The notes beneath the pieces are model-generated. The model was not told the DNA's origin. It was given only the letters and a program-made list of their open reading frames with translations, and did no database searches. The translations under genes and the position numbers were made by a program. From Rhizophagus irregularis (Eukaryota; Glomeromycota; Glomeromycetes; Glomerales; Glomeraceae), in NCBI RefSeq assembly GCF_026210795.1, contig NC_089458.1:1752001-1816000 (forward strand): a stretch of 64,000 bases of DNA. Direction: 5' to 3'. Positions 34,506-45,649 of the stretch are shown here, piece after piece (position 1 is the first letter of the stretch; each line of letters starts with the position of its first letter).

Positions 34506-37500
34506 ATATCAGTCAGTGTGCATGTCCCCTGATCGGGTTGTGTAACATTTTTAATTAAGAAATCTGCATGTTGCATATCATAGTAAAAAATCCAAAAACA
34601 TATAGAAAACCGCAAAATTCAACAACTTTCCACTTGTCTGTAACAAAATATTACATCATATCATGTGATAAAAAGTGGTTAGGTTTATTGTTCGAGGTAT
34701 GTTAATATTATTATTGTTCGTTTTAATATAATATTGTTCCTCGTTTAAAAGAATCTTAACGTCAAAGTTTGCATAAATTTTAATTTATTGATATGGAGAC
34801 TTATGAAATTACTTTTGAAGAAAAAACCCCTTTATATTATAGTAGTCAAGAAATATTTTCAGAAGAAACTGAAGAAGATCTTGACACTTCTTTTGATGAA
34901 CTTTCTGAGTTAGAAATATTTGAATTTAATGAAAAAAATTATATTAATGCGCAAAATGCACTAGAACAAGAAGTTGTGGAATATTCAAGTGATGAAAACG
35001 AAGAAGAATTTGGTACATATGAAGACCAAGAAGTTCCTCCACCTCCTGTTGAAGATGCAAACGAACCTGTATATAGACTTAATCCAGCCATGTATACAAA
35101 TTTTTCACCATGTATTCTAATTGATTATTTAGATAATAAATTGTCAAACTAAAAATGTTAGGAATTTATGCCAATTAGTTGGAGTTTGGCAAATAGATGA
35201 AAATGCAGTATCAGAATACCAGTCAAAAGGAATACCATTGGGGGTGTGTATGAGTCATTTTAATTATGATCAAAAAAATCATAATGCATTTATAAAACAA
35301 TTGCGGAATCCTGAACAAAGTGAAATTAGCCGTCGACGTTGCTTATTGTGTTCTAAAAATTTTCATTTCTTTAGCCGTGGAATTGGATGTAAAGATCATT
35401 TATGGAAAATGTGGGGAAAATATATCCAAATTCCATGTGTTGGTCTCTATACATGTAATGCAGTACACGAATGCCAAGGTATCTCCCAGCGAATTTTTGA
35501 TGATGTTTCAACAATTCGATATATTTGTTATAATTGTTATGAATCTTATGGTGGGCATTTAAACCGTCGACCTGGTTCTGGCAAACGAAAAACAACTTGT
35601 GAACAACATAAATTGCATAAAGAAGATACATCCAAAAGTTTAAAATTATTGGCTCAGTGGCTTACGTATGTAGCAGATACTGAAACAGAAGAAAAAAAAG
35701 AAATAATTCTCGCTTCTATGTTAGTTCCAGCTTTAAAATTTTTATATACTCCATCTGAAACACCCTTAAAGTATGAATATTATAATTCTAAAGATAATAC
35801 ACGTTATTTAAATCTTGATGAATTTAATAATACAAATAATATTGATGATTCAATTAAATTTTTAATTGAAATTTTACCTAAATTGCCCAGTTACTTTTTT
35901 TTAAAATTATTATTAAATATAAATCGTATAACGGATATTACACAACCAAAATTAGACTGGACGGATGATAAATGGAAAGAAATTGGAGAAAAATTGGGAA
36001 ATGAAGTATGGAATTCGCGTAAAATAGTTACAGATAAAAAATCAGAAATACAATTACCAATTTCTCTTAATGCATATTATGAAAGTTTTCCAAATTTTCT
36101 AAGAGGTTTTTTTGATGGGCTTATTGGTGAAATTTTTAAAAAAAAATTAATAAATTTAAATAAAAAACGAAAACAACGTAAAACAATTAGATGTTGAACA
36201 TATTACCAAATGTGTAACATTTTTTGCTTCACTTATAATAAGTATGGCATTTCCTTATCTTGGTGTTTGGTTTACTCAGGTAATGGCTAGTATGTCTCGA
36301 AAATCACGCCTCTTTTTTTCATTTCGCCAACTCTTATCTACTCTTCATATAAGTGGTCATACTGATAGTAATGAACGCCGAATAGAGAAACAACGAATGG
36401 ATAAAGTTAATCCAACTGAAAGATTAATAAAAGGACCAAATATATGGAATTTGGCGGTTATAGATAATATTGATTTCAAAGAAAAATCTTTTACATACGG
36501 AAATATTTTTGACACCACACGCAAAAGTTCTCATACAACGCTACGAATGGCATTTCAAATGCGGATGCCAATTCCTTTGGAAGAAAGAGCAGATGATAAA
36601 AAAAATATAACATCTCCAACAGGTCTTTTTGGCATGAATGATCTGATGAAAGACACATGGGATAAGTTTGACGATATTATTGATAATCTCTTAAATTTTC
36701 AAACAAGTTCTGAAGGACAACTTCTTTACAATACCGATTTTGATATGGCAGCTATTCACCAAAAAATTCTTGAAAATGTTGATCATGGTTGTTTAGCTGA
36801 TGCACCTAATATAGTCATATTAGAAACTGGAGGAATTCCAAATTCAGACGAAGGAATATTTCAATCCACAGAAATGTACAAACAAGACTTTAATTTAGGA
36901 CCGGATGACTACTTGGATGTGGTAGCTGATGAAGCAATCTTCAGAAGACTAATAAAACAGAGAAAAATATGGCCGAAACTGCGTCCTATTCTTGGCCAGT
37001 GGCACACATCCAAGGATATGTGTGGAGTTTTAATTGTATTGTTTTCGAGCTATGGAATTTTTGACCTAGCAAAAGTATCAGGAGTCAAATTCTTGGATAA
37101 ATTGGACAAAATTGTTGATTATCGTTCTACAGTTCGTGTTTTAGAGTTAATATGGTGTGCAGTAACTATATCTATTCGCATATATATGAAAAAAACAAAC
37201 CTTAATAAATATAATATAATGGATTCAAATAGTGGTGCCAATAATATTTTACGAATATGGTATCTTTATTATAAATGGGCATCAATTTTCAAAGCACATC
37301 GTGTAGGAATCCGTGTTGGCAATTATAAATTGCAGAAAAATGCTTTGTCTTGTTTTGCTGGTTTATTTACATCAGCAGGAAAATCAAACTATTCGTCATC
37401 AGTTACTCAATATCTTGGAATGCTGGCTCAATACCCAAAACTTGAAGAAAAATTGGAATGTGTTTCGTCAGTTAAAATTGATAATGATGAAAAACGAAAG

Positions 37501-38740
37501 GGTCACTACTTCGCATTTGACGAATCCCTTGAAACCTTCGGAGTTAAGTTTATCAAACAGAACATTACCGGAAATGTAGTTGATGATAATAAATTAAAAT
37601 TACAAGTCAAAGCCGCCCAGAGTGAACGAGATCGTATAGGAATCTTATTATCAGAATATCTTAATGATCCTTGTGGATCAATTGGACAAAGAGCTGTAGA
37701 TACCGTAAAACGGCCATGTGGAAACTAGTAAACGAACTTTTGTCAGCATTTGAACATTCTGATGATTATAATCGTTATCAAAATCCTTTATGGAGTACTA
37801 CTACTCCTGATCATATTACGGCAGACAGTATTAGACGTCTTGAAAACTGTTTTCCTGATGGAATTTTGAGAATAGAAGAAATTTTCCTACAAGATGTCAT
37901 TTCAATACAAAAAAGTAATAAAGTTGGAAGGAGAAAATTGGGAATTACAAGATGGAAACCTAATGACCAAAATTCAAAAAAAAATAAAAACAAAATGGCA
38001 TCGAGTTCAAATACAGAAAATTCTATTTCTGATCAACAGGTGCCAACTAATTTGATACCTCAAGTAGTAATTATAGATAAAGATGGGCCGCTAATAAAAA
38101 AGCCAAGACAAGCACGTCGTGAAACTAAACCCGAAGAAAAGAGTCTTTTAGAACCATTAGTGACTTGTTCTGAGTATCCGAATGATGAACAAATAGAACA
38201 AGTTAGGGAATTGTTAGGAAATGAATGGGATAAGGATCGAATTTATCAATATATATCTCGTCATAGACGTAATAAAAACAATAAACATAAATAATTTATT
38301 ATATATTACCTTAAATAAACCTGGTCTTTAATAGAAGAAGTCTTCAAGGTTTCATTATATATAAAAAAAATGCCATTTTTCGTTAAAAAGTCCTGTTGTA
38401 TATGGTTTCTTAAAGTGGTTACGTCAAAAGAACTGCTAAAAACTAAGTTCGTTGGGTACTTTTTTTTTGATTTAAAAGTTGGTAGCAAAAGAATCTCGGG
38501 CTTTAGTGTCAAAAATAGGTAAATTTCCTGATAGGATAAAATTTCGCAGGAAAGCAGGGAGGGCCAAACTTTTACTTATTTTAATAGAAGAAATGTTGTT
38601 GAAAAAAGTTTATCAAGGGTGAAGAACGATTATATTGTGGCTTAGAACGAAAGTCTTTAATGGAATATCTTGAACGAATGTTACACAATAATTTTTAATA
38701 TGATCGGCAATGTAAAATGGACATGCACACTGACTGATAT
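34506..38740 (+). mobile_element. 4235-bp TIR transposon carrying one large gene of unrecognised family
   Basis: A perfect 22-bp inverted repeat starting ATATCAGTCAGTGTGCATGT bounds the unit (34506-34527 and 38719-38740). A second shared motif, TTGTGTAACATT, occurs just inside both ends in inverted orientation (34538-34549 and 38677-38688). The unit lies between Helitron blocks ERGIS and AQETCH, so it is an insertion. The duplication is ambiguous: GGCATATCA on the left versus TGATATTGG on the right allow a degenerate 8-bp repeat or a short GGC(A). Inside is a single plus-strand gene, 34793-38294, with about 290 bp of leader and 445 bp of 3' sequence. No other frame of note is present. Confidence 0.85.
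34793..38294 (+). pseudogene. putative transposase, ~1,150 residues, zinc region + RNase H-like core + homeodomain-like tail
   Basis: Four overlapping frames make one protein. 34793-35152: very acidic, 119 residues. About 35130-36197: a Cys/His-rich region; counting from the Met at 35238, C35/C38, C51/H54, C67/C73, H77/C79, C97/C100, H107, C121/H124. About 36160-37728: putative catalytic core; counting from the Met at 36244, NLAVIDNIDF (D74), NIVILETGG (189-197), YLDVVADEAIF (D229) and PILGQWHTSKDMC (H254), a pattern like RNase H-fold transposases. About 37700-38294: Lys-rich linker and a C-terminal YPNDEQIEQVRELLG...RIYQYISRHRR that resembles homeodomain helices. The three frame changes (about 35140, 36150, 37710) are single-base; the second lies in a poly-A run, and no other stops occur. 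So this is either a very young pseudogene or a sequencing artefact over a live gene. I recall similar multi-copy proteins in Rhizophagus but cannot name the family. Confidence 0.7.
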
Positions 38741-39132
38741 TGGCACAAGAAACATGTCACCTACTTCTCGGCATACCACTTTATCATTCTAGTCAACAGA
38801 ACGTATCATTAAATCTTAATGAGGAGGCTCCAAGGTGCGTTCAAGGTACAGGAAGTAGGGGAAATGACAAAGAAGATACATCAATCATTTGAAGTGTGGT
38901 GGTTACCCTTAAGAAAATATTGGGATCGGGATGATCAATTAGAAGATTTTTCACTATATAGGCTATATCTAACCCACAAATACACAAACGGGAAGTGAGT
39001 AAGATGCAAAAAAGAAAACATAGTTAGAATATTGCCTCAACCATCAGGATTGTGTAATGGAGATCAATGGGCGGAATTCTGGGTCCAAACATGTACATAC
39101 AAAGGGACGCCAACCTGAGATCACAAGATATA

Positions 39133-39996
39133 CAGAGGGCGATCAGAATTATCCAGCCACTTTTCAAGTTGGAAAAACTTATATATATATAATATAGCAA
39201 TAATAAAAATTTAAAGTTAAACAAATTCATTAGGTTTTGTTTACTAATTTAGATAAAATTTTAATAATAAATTCTATCTCCATTTGCAAAAATAACTTCC
39301 AAATTCAATTAGTTATGCCATTGATAAATTTTTTATAATATTCTGGAGTAATACCTTTTAATGCATTTTTAACATAGTACTTTTCAAGTAGTTTTATCAG
39401 AAAATTTAATAAGGTATGCAAGCATAATGTTGAAAAAGTATTATACCATAATATTGCATATTAATTACAGGTATTATTCAAGTGTAATACTATGTAAATT
39501 ATGAAATTTTTCAAGTTTGCGAAATTTGCGAATTTTAAAATTTAAAATTGTATGTTAAGGATATTTCGAGATCTAGTGATTGAAATATTGTAATTTTGGG
39601 TTTATCAGATTCGTCTCACTGAGAGGATTTGAATGGTAATAATTTAATATTTGTAGGATCGATATTCATCACATGATTACGCTCTAAAAGCCTAAATGTC
39701 GCCTACAATATTTTCTGATCCTGTGATTAAAATTTTACGATTTATAGCTCTTTTGATCCGTCTCATTGAGACGATTCGAATGGTGGTAAGCACAGGTCTA
39801 TCAGACCAATATTGGCGGAATTATGATATTTTTAAGATTTTTAAGTTTGTTTACACAAAATTGTAAAATTTATAAAATTTATACAATAGGTGATATCATA
39901 TTTTCGAAAAATATGTTTATTTATATTACATTAACACATCATGATCTACAAAATTTTAGCAAAATAAACTGGCCGGATAATTTTGATCGCCCTCTG
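39133..39996. mobile_element. 864-bp TIR element with TA TSD inside the Helitron helicase
   Basis: Ends CAGAGGGCGATCAGAATTAT and, inverted, CAGAGGGCGATCAAAATTAT, flanked by TA (39131-39132 and 39997-39998). The inverted repeat continues to TCCRGCC with only transitions. The interior is noncoding and has two similar blocks with CTCACTGAGAGGATTTGAAT and CTCATTGAGACGATTCGAAT (near 39617 and 39762), an internal duplication. It is Tc1/mariner-like from the TA duplication and the end sequence. Confidence 0.85.
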
Positions 39997-40351
39997 TAAA
40001 CCAGAATCACATTGGCAGGAAAAGACAAGTGCTTGTGATCACACCAACAGGAGTAGCTGTGTTTAACATCAAATGGAGCAACCATTCATTCAACCCTTTC
40101 CCATACCAATAAAGAACAAAAAGGACAAATTTAACGGCATCTGTCCAAAAAAATTACAAGAAAGGGTACAAGACGTAAGGTATTTCATAATTGATGAAAA
40201 AAGCATAGTAGGACGAAGGATGCTGAGATTTATTGACATGAGGCTAAGAGAAGCATTTTCGGAAAACAAAAACAAACCTTTTGGCAGACGATCAGTAATC
40301 TTGTTTGGTGGCTTTTGTCAACTTGCTCCAGTACTTAATGTACCTATGCAC

Positions 40352-40513
40352 TTTCCACTATGTAATTTTTTCCCTTTTTTTTCACTATAATGAGATTTAT
40401 TAAAAAATTTCACTATATTGAGAGAAATTAATTATAAAGAAAAAAATCAATAGGTCACTGTAATGCGATTTTACTTAATGTTCACTATAACAAGATTCAC
40501 TATAACGAGCTTT
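40352..40513. mobile_element. Tigger-like MITE, left-truncated, in the helicase gene
   Basis: It matches the complete MITE at 57498-57692 from its CTTTCC onward, including CTATGTAATTTTTTCCC and CACTATAACGAG repeats, and ends GAGCTTTGAGTGT (GAGCTTTGACTGTA in the full copy). The left ~25 bp are missing. It breaks the helicase frame between LNVPM and the NARSSSNVIAV block. Confidence 0.75.
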
Positions 40514-41110
40514 GAGTGTGACTAATGCCAGATCATCAAGCAATGTAATAGCAGTATACAGACAATTCAAAGAAGTGTACAAACTGGATATTATTCAATG
40601 GCAATCAGAAAATGATCAACAGGGATTTAGAGATATCCTTTTAAGATTACAAGATGGGAAAAGCATGTTAAATGATTGGAATATTCTCATAAGTAGATTC
40701 AAAAAGAATTTAAATAGAGCTGAACATGACAGATTTCAGGATGTTGTGTTTATACATACAACATGGGCTAAAGTATATAAAGTCAACATCAAAATGCTCA
40801 GGAGATTGAATTGGCCAATAACAAAAATCTGTGCAGTACATAGCAGTGAAAGAACAGCTAAATGTGCCAAAACGAACATAGCAAAGGGACTTGAAGTGGA
40901 AATATTACTGGTAAAAGGCTGCCATGTGATGCTAACTTCAAATATATGGACCAAAGCAGAGTTGTAGAAGACATATTGTTCAAAGAACAGGGTCCACCAG
41001 CACTCCCTACTGCAGGGTAGAACTCAGTTACCAATATCAATAACCGTGCATAAAAGTCAAAGTCTGACATTGGATAAAGTTAATATTGATATTGGAGTTC
41101 AAAATCTAAA

Positions 41111-41630
41111 CAATTTATGTCTTAAACAGTCAAGAAAGGAAAGACGAAGAGGAAAGGTTGTGTTTATTTATACAATAACACAAAAAAACAAAAGAATTTC
41201 TAACACAATAACACAAAAAAAAACAATCCAAAAAAATATTTTTTTATTTCATAGTGTGGTTTATTTTGTATTGTTAGAATTATACAGAATAAAAAGTGGA
41301 ATGAAAAACTGATACAACTGATAAATTTTTTTTTTCTAAATTCTATTTTTGTTCAAAAGTATACAGGTTAAAGTAAGTAAATCAACACATACTCAATTAA
41401 CCAATTGTATAATATAAGAACTAATTAAACGTTAACTTAAAGATCAAGCAGGCGAACAATAGGATACTTTGTACCACTATGACTAGAACATATATAGTCC
41501 TTTACTACACTCTGGACTAATGACATAATGCATCAAAAATATCAAAGATATTTACGCAATAATAATTTATCTAAAAAATATTAAAACAACGAAGAATCGA
41601 TAGCAAATATATATATTTAATTCTATTATT
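41111..41630. other. A+T-rich spacer after the Helitron; no gene seen
   Basis: No coding blocks are seen beyond the helicase motif VI region. The 88-residue frame at 41046-41312 is helicase sequence followed by low-complexity translation. Confidence 0.4.
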
Positions 41631-41639
41631 ATGATAAGA

Positions 41640-41842
41640 TTCAATATTCAACAAATAGTTCAGGTAGTTCTTCAAATATTAAGGAGCATTCCTTTTTTGG
41701 TGGAATATCAATTAAAAAGGATAAAAAAATGTGTCAGGGCAATAAATTTTGTCAGTTTACTGATCAAGAATTTGTCAACCAAAAGCATTATAGTGTTGAT
41801 TTTGATTCAGAAACTTTTAAAAAGTACACACTAAATTATTAA
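41640..41842 (+). pseudogene. short coding fragment, Cys-containing, family uncertain
   Basis: One plus-strand frame reads EHSFFGGISIKKDKKMCQGN, KFCQFTDQEFVNQKHYSVDF and DSETFKKYTLNY, ending in TAA. The KMCQGNKFC pattern recalls a zinc-binding segment seen in multi-copy proteins of arbuscular mycorrhizal fungi, but this is memory only and the fragment is too short to classify. Confidence 0.3.
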
Positions 41843-41872
41843 CAATTATTCCTTTGAGAAAGCTAATAATTA

Positions 41873-42026
41873 CCATAAAGTCCCAAATATAAGCAACCTT
41901 TTTTTGTATTTGGTATATTGTAGTATTGGCCAAAATTATTATAGTGTGGGTCAAAAGTGCTTACTTTCAAGTAATATAAAAATCTGGGTGCTTATATTCA
42001 GGGTGCTTATATTCGGGACTTTATGG
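41873..42026. mobile_element. 154-bp MITE with CCATAAAGTCCC ends and TA TSD
   Basis: The ends read CCATAAAGTCCCAAATATAA and, inverted, CCATAAAGTCCCGAATATAA, flanked by TA at 41871-41872 and 42027-42028. The motif GGGTGCTTATATTC is repeated near the right end. Noncoding. Tc1/mariner-type from the duplication. Confidence 0.85.
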
Positions 42027-42096
42027 TAAATATCTTCATTAAATTCTTTGTATCTATTAAAGAAATTTGATTACTTAACTAAAATTATTTTGAATA

Positions 42097-42336
42097 TTAC
42101 CTCTCATTGAAGACTTTAATACAAAAATTCTTTAATGAGCAGTAATCATTTATTGGTATTTGTTTAAAAAAGGTTGCCATTCTAAGGAGATAAAGATAAC
42201 AATCTGCCAATATAGTATACATTCTTTCAAGCATAAGAATTGCCTCTTTTATCAGTTTAAGAATATCTGATATTATGTGAATATCATCAAAAAACCCTCT
42301 TTTTTTCAAAATAATTTTAATAGCTTGATTTGTCAA
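42097..42336 (-). pseudogene. hAT-type (DUF659 family) transposase exon fragment
   Basis: The 79-residue frame contains GFFDDIHIISDILKLIKEAI, ERMYTILADCYLYLLRMA and INDYCSLKNFCIKVFNER, then a GTAATATT splice donor. The ADCYLYLL and IKVFNERF-like ending match the segment before the C-terminal dimerisation domain in hAT proteins of these fungi as I recall them. Neighbouring exons were not found. Confidence 0.5.
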
Positions 42337-43023
42337 AATCTAATTTAAAAAAATTAAGTTTTTTTTTTTAAAAAAAAATAATCCATCTTATTAACATATA
42401 TGCTGTAAAGCATCTTAGACAGTTGTCTATTTTATTTTCACGTAAGTCTTCATCTCTCTGCCTTTAATATTTTTACTTTTGATTGCTCCATTGAGCCATG
42501 ATCTCAATTTCATAGAAATTTGTTTTTTATAATACTACTAATTGTCTAACTTCCAAAATTTTATATTTTTTATTTCACCACTTAAAGTGCTTATTATTTA
42601 ATTTGTATTTTTAAATAATTCGTTTAATTATACTCTTAATTATACTCTTAAAATTTTACCTTAATATACGTTTAATTATATATACTCTTAATTATACTCT
42701 TAAAATTTATGTAATGTATTGTATTTTATATTGTAATCAACGAAATGTATTGTGATCACGTGACAAATTAACTGTGGCTGTGGCGCATGCGCCACGGACC
42801 TGGCACACAAAAAACAAATGCCATTACATAATCTTAACTTTTTTCTTTCATCTATTTATAGAAGAATTAACCAAGGGTTTTTTACTTTAGTATTAAAAAA
42901 TAATTCACTCATTTGTGCAATATCTTCAAAATCTCAAACAGTCAGAATATTAATACTGGTGGTTTGAAAAATTAGATAAGCCATAGATGAGAATGTTAAT
43001 TGCAGACTTCATTTAGGGAATGT
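42337..43023. other. spacer with a dispersed-repeat fragment
   Basis: The block CTGTGGCGCATGCGCCACGG then ACCTGGCACACAAAAAAC (42777-42815) contains the palindrome TGGCGCATGCGCCA and recurs in shortened form at 29079. ATACTCTTAATTATACTCTT is repeated near 42625-42705. No gene. Confidence 0.4.
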
Positions 43024-43173
43024 ACAGATATTACCTAATATTTTAGGGGGAGGGAGGTAATTGAAAAACTTAGGTTACATATATACTATATAAGGAAATT
43101 ACATATATAATATATCTTACCTGGAGGAGGGGGGGTAAGCTCTTATAATAAACTGATATTAGGTAATATCTGT
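43024..43173. mobile_element. G-rich snap-back MITE, copy 1
   Basis: The ends ACAGATATTACCTAATAT are inverted exactly at 43156-43173. Inside each end is a run of G (TTAGGGGGAGGGAGG near 43052 and GGAGGAGGGGGGG near 43123). A related element lies at 61523-61699. No convincing target duplication. Confidence 0.7.
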
Positions 43174-43329
43174 TATTGCCCTTACCCTTTCAAGTATTTA
43201 TTGATTTCTTTAGGTGTAAAAAAGTCATTCTGCTCTTTATTAAATGCAAAGTACATTCTATAGGTATCAGAAGTTAGTAATTCTGAATGGCCCTACAGGG
43301 AAAATGGTAGACCTTCTAAGCTTTCAAAT

Positions 43330-44300
43330 AACTTTAGTTATAACCATTTGGGATGTTACATCACTTCTCTAGACCTTTTACACTCAAAAAACTTTTGTGA
43401 TATTAATGGACAAAGAGAAAATTACATATCTTTCAAAAAGTCTGGAACAGCTAGTGAAGATCATAATGATGATGGAACCAATGGAAATGCACCACTCTCA
43501 AAATGTGAACCTGATATGGGAATGCTCTCAAGAAAGAAAAAAGATAATGAGATATATGTTCAGTGCTTTAATCCGTTGCAGATTAACACAAACACAGAAG
43601 AAAACAATAAAATCGAGAAGGAAAAAGATGCAAATATTGCAATGGGCTTTGAAAATTGTCCTAACTCTTAAAGAATCAATGGATTGCAGTCATCTTTTGG
43701 GAAATTGCGCAGAGTTGGCATCATGGGAAGTGTTACATGGAGAAATGAACTCCTAAGAGAAGCCTGCCGTCTTGTTCACACACATCCTTGCCCTACCTAT
43801 GAATCTGGGAGACAAATTGAAAATCAAGGATCTATGTGTCTGGCATCATAAAGTATCGAAAATGATGTTTTGCAATGAGATTGCAAAGATATACTCATAG
43901 TAGTAGAAACATTTTCAAATGAACAAGTCTGCTATCAAGTTGCATCTAGTTATGGCTATAAGCTTCCTACTGATAGCTGCAATCCAAGAGAACTTGTTAG
44001 CTATATTAAGCAGGTTGCAGAATTTGGATTTAATCATATAATAATAATTGGAGAGCTTGATTATGGAATGGCTTTTATGGACTGTTTTGGACGCTTATTT
44101 CAATGGGATGATATGCTTCAAATGCTATAGCCACTTTACAATAATTCTTCAAAAGAGGCGGACATCAGAAATAATAAGTTTGCATGGTTTGTAGAGAATG
44201 ATGGAGTTGTATATGAAATGGCACGTCTAGGTACATATAAAATTTTGTCAATATGTGCTGTATTGCTATTTTACTTAATTTTGTATCTATTTTATTCCAG
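43330..44300 (+). pseudogene. decayed gene fragment of unknown family
   Basis: Several plus-strand frames carry protein-like sequence. The clearest is from about 43695: KLRRVGIMGSVTWRNELLRE, ACRLVHTHPCPTYESGRQ, then ILIVVETFSNEQVCYQVASS, KLPTDSCNPRELVSYIKQ, EFGFNHIIIIGELDYGMAFM and DCFGRLFQWDDMLQML, with stops near 43849 and 44129. It ends in FAWFVENDGVVYEMARLG near 44235. The alternation of strands and helices looks like an alpha/beta domain, but no catalytic motif stands out. It may be a host multi-copy gene or transposon cargo. Confidence 0.45.
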
Positions 44301-45005
44301 ATGCATGATTTACTGAACCTGAAGAATTCAGGGAATAATTATTAGTATGCATAAATTACTAGCTGTATTTATTCAGCATTAAAAAAACCAGCGAAATAAC
44401 AATTAATATAATAAATAAGTAATAAAGCTAGTAAATTTTTCTTTTTGGAAAAAGTGATCAGTCTGTGATTTTTATATACGTAAAGTGTCCAGATGAATAG
44501 CTAAAGTGAATCAATAAGTATGATTATCAAGATCAGGGAAGGCAGGATTTTATTGGATGATTGTAGGACTGATAGGGAGCAGAAAAAAAGAAAAAAGTAG
44601 CTGTGTAAAGATAATATATTATATAGATAATCTGTAAATAAATTATGATGTATCATGATAAATAACAAAATAATAATGAAATCATTTTATATTATGATAT
44701 CACACATATCCATTTGACAAATATCTTAACCCAATTAAAAAATCTGTTTTTAACCTTAATAGTTAATAATTTTTATAATTTTTTTCAGTGACAAATAATT
44801 TCTTTATTTTTATTTTATTGTAATAATTGTATACACAAATTTTTATGTATTCAAATACATGCTAAATATATTTTAATCATCAGTATAAGCATATCTCTTC
44901 CATTTTTTCAATAATAAATAAATTTTAAATTAAAAAAAAGTTATAATTGGCAAATATAGATCTAACCAAATTCCAATTTTATTTTAAAAAAAGGTATTCA
45001 AATGT
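44300..45005. other. A+T-rich spacer; no gene seen
   Basis: No coding blocks or structured repeats were recognised on either strand. Confidence 0.4.
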
Positions 45006-45009
45006 TGAA

Positions 45010-45645
45010 GGTAAAACACTGGTATGTTGATTATCATAAGATTTTCAGCATTACTAAATAGTCTTTCACTTGGTGTGGAAGATGCAGGAATTGCCAAGTA
45101 TTTGCCATCTTTAACAAAATTAATATTCTTCATAACCATCCTTTTCCTGTTTGCTATATTCTAATTTTATTTCATTATAAATTGATCTTAATTTCAAATG
45201 AATATAACTGTGAAGTTCTGGAAAAACAAAAAATAAGGATTTGCAATAAGGATCTAATAATGTTGGATTCATATAAAGCATTTTTGACTTTTAAAATTAA
45301 ATTTTTACAATCTTGTGATGTATTAATCTTGATCTTACATTATTTTGATTGATTATTAGCAATATCTCCATTTTCTAAATCTTCGTATTTAACATCATCA
45401 TTAAATGCTATATTTGGTTCAGTAAAATCTACAATTAGAATTAAAATTACTTGGTTTTACACCTTTTTGTTATTACATTAATTGCAGGATACATAAAACT
45501 TACAATTGCATATTGACTACCACCTAATAATTCAGTTGCATTAGAAAAGGTTCAAGAATTGAAATCAACTCACTTATTGCATTCCACTCATCTTCGGTAA
45601 ATTAATATCTTTGAGCTGTTTTCCAACTTTTTTGTTTGTTTATCT
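45010..45645 (-). pseudogene. hAT transposase C-terminal fragment with dimerisation motif
   Basis: The minus strand shows GKQLKDINLP near 45600, a frameshifted EWNAISELISILEPF, then NATELLGGSQYAIVSFMYP and AINVITK (about 45540-45465). Further on come LHSYIHLKLRSIYNEIK and YLAIPASSTPSERLFSNAE (45100-45045). The SSTPSERLFS block is the conserved hAT C-terminal dimerisation motif. Stops and indels are frequent. This belongs to a different hAT family from the two at 50.7-56.9 kb. Confidence 0.75.
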
Positions 45646-45649
45646 GAAT

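Larger units (their letters stand above)
38741..41102 (+). pseudogene. Helitron PIF1-like helicase part, interrupted by two elements
   Basis: After the TIR element the frame reads AQETCHLLLGIPLYHSS and LNLNEEAPR, then YLTHKYTNGK, stop, and ILPQPSGLCNGDQWAEFW. Following the insert at 39133-39996 it continues with QVLVITPTGVAVFNI, the Walker B block VRYFIIDEKSIVGRRMLRFI and SVILFGGFCQLAPVLNVPM (40300-40350). After a MITE it reads YRQFKEVYKLDIIQWQSEND, a long clean stretch to VKGCHVMLTSNIWTKAEL at 40967, then ITVHKSQSLTLDKVNIDIG near 41045-41095, a helicase motif VI. The Walker A region is lost near the first insert. The family unwinds DNA during rolling-circle transposition. Here it is dead. 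Confidence 0.85.
33429..41110 (+). mobile_element. Helitron (plus strand), interrupted by three insertions
   Basis: Rep sequence (33429-34505), the Rep-helicase junction (38741-39132), and PIF1-like helicase sequence (39997-41102) lie in the correct order on one strand. They are separated by a 4.2-kb TIR element, an 864-bp TA element and a ~160-bp Tigger-like MITE. The terminal Helitron signals (5' TC and 3' hairpin-CTRR) could not be located, so the outer limits are those of recognisable coding sequence. Confidence 0.8.

Noticed and set aside
36205-36225. Third copy of the TGTGTAACATT subterminal motif inside the novel element's gene
   Set aside because: It is in frame within conserved-looking coding sequence (KCVTFFAS), so a regulatory role cannot be argued from one instance.
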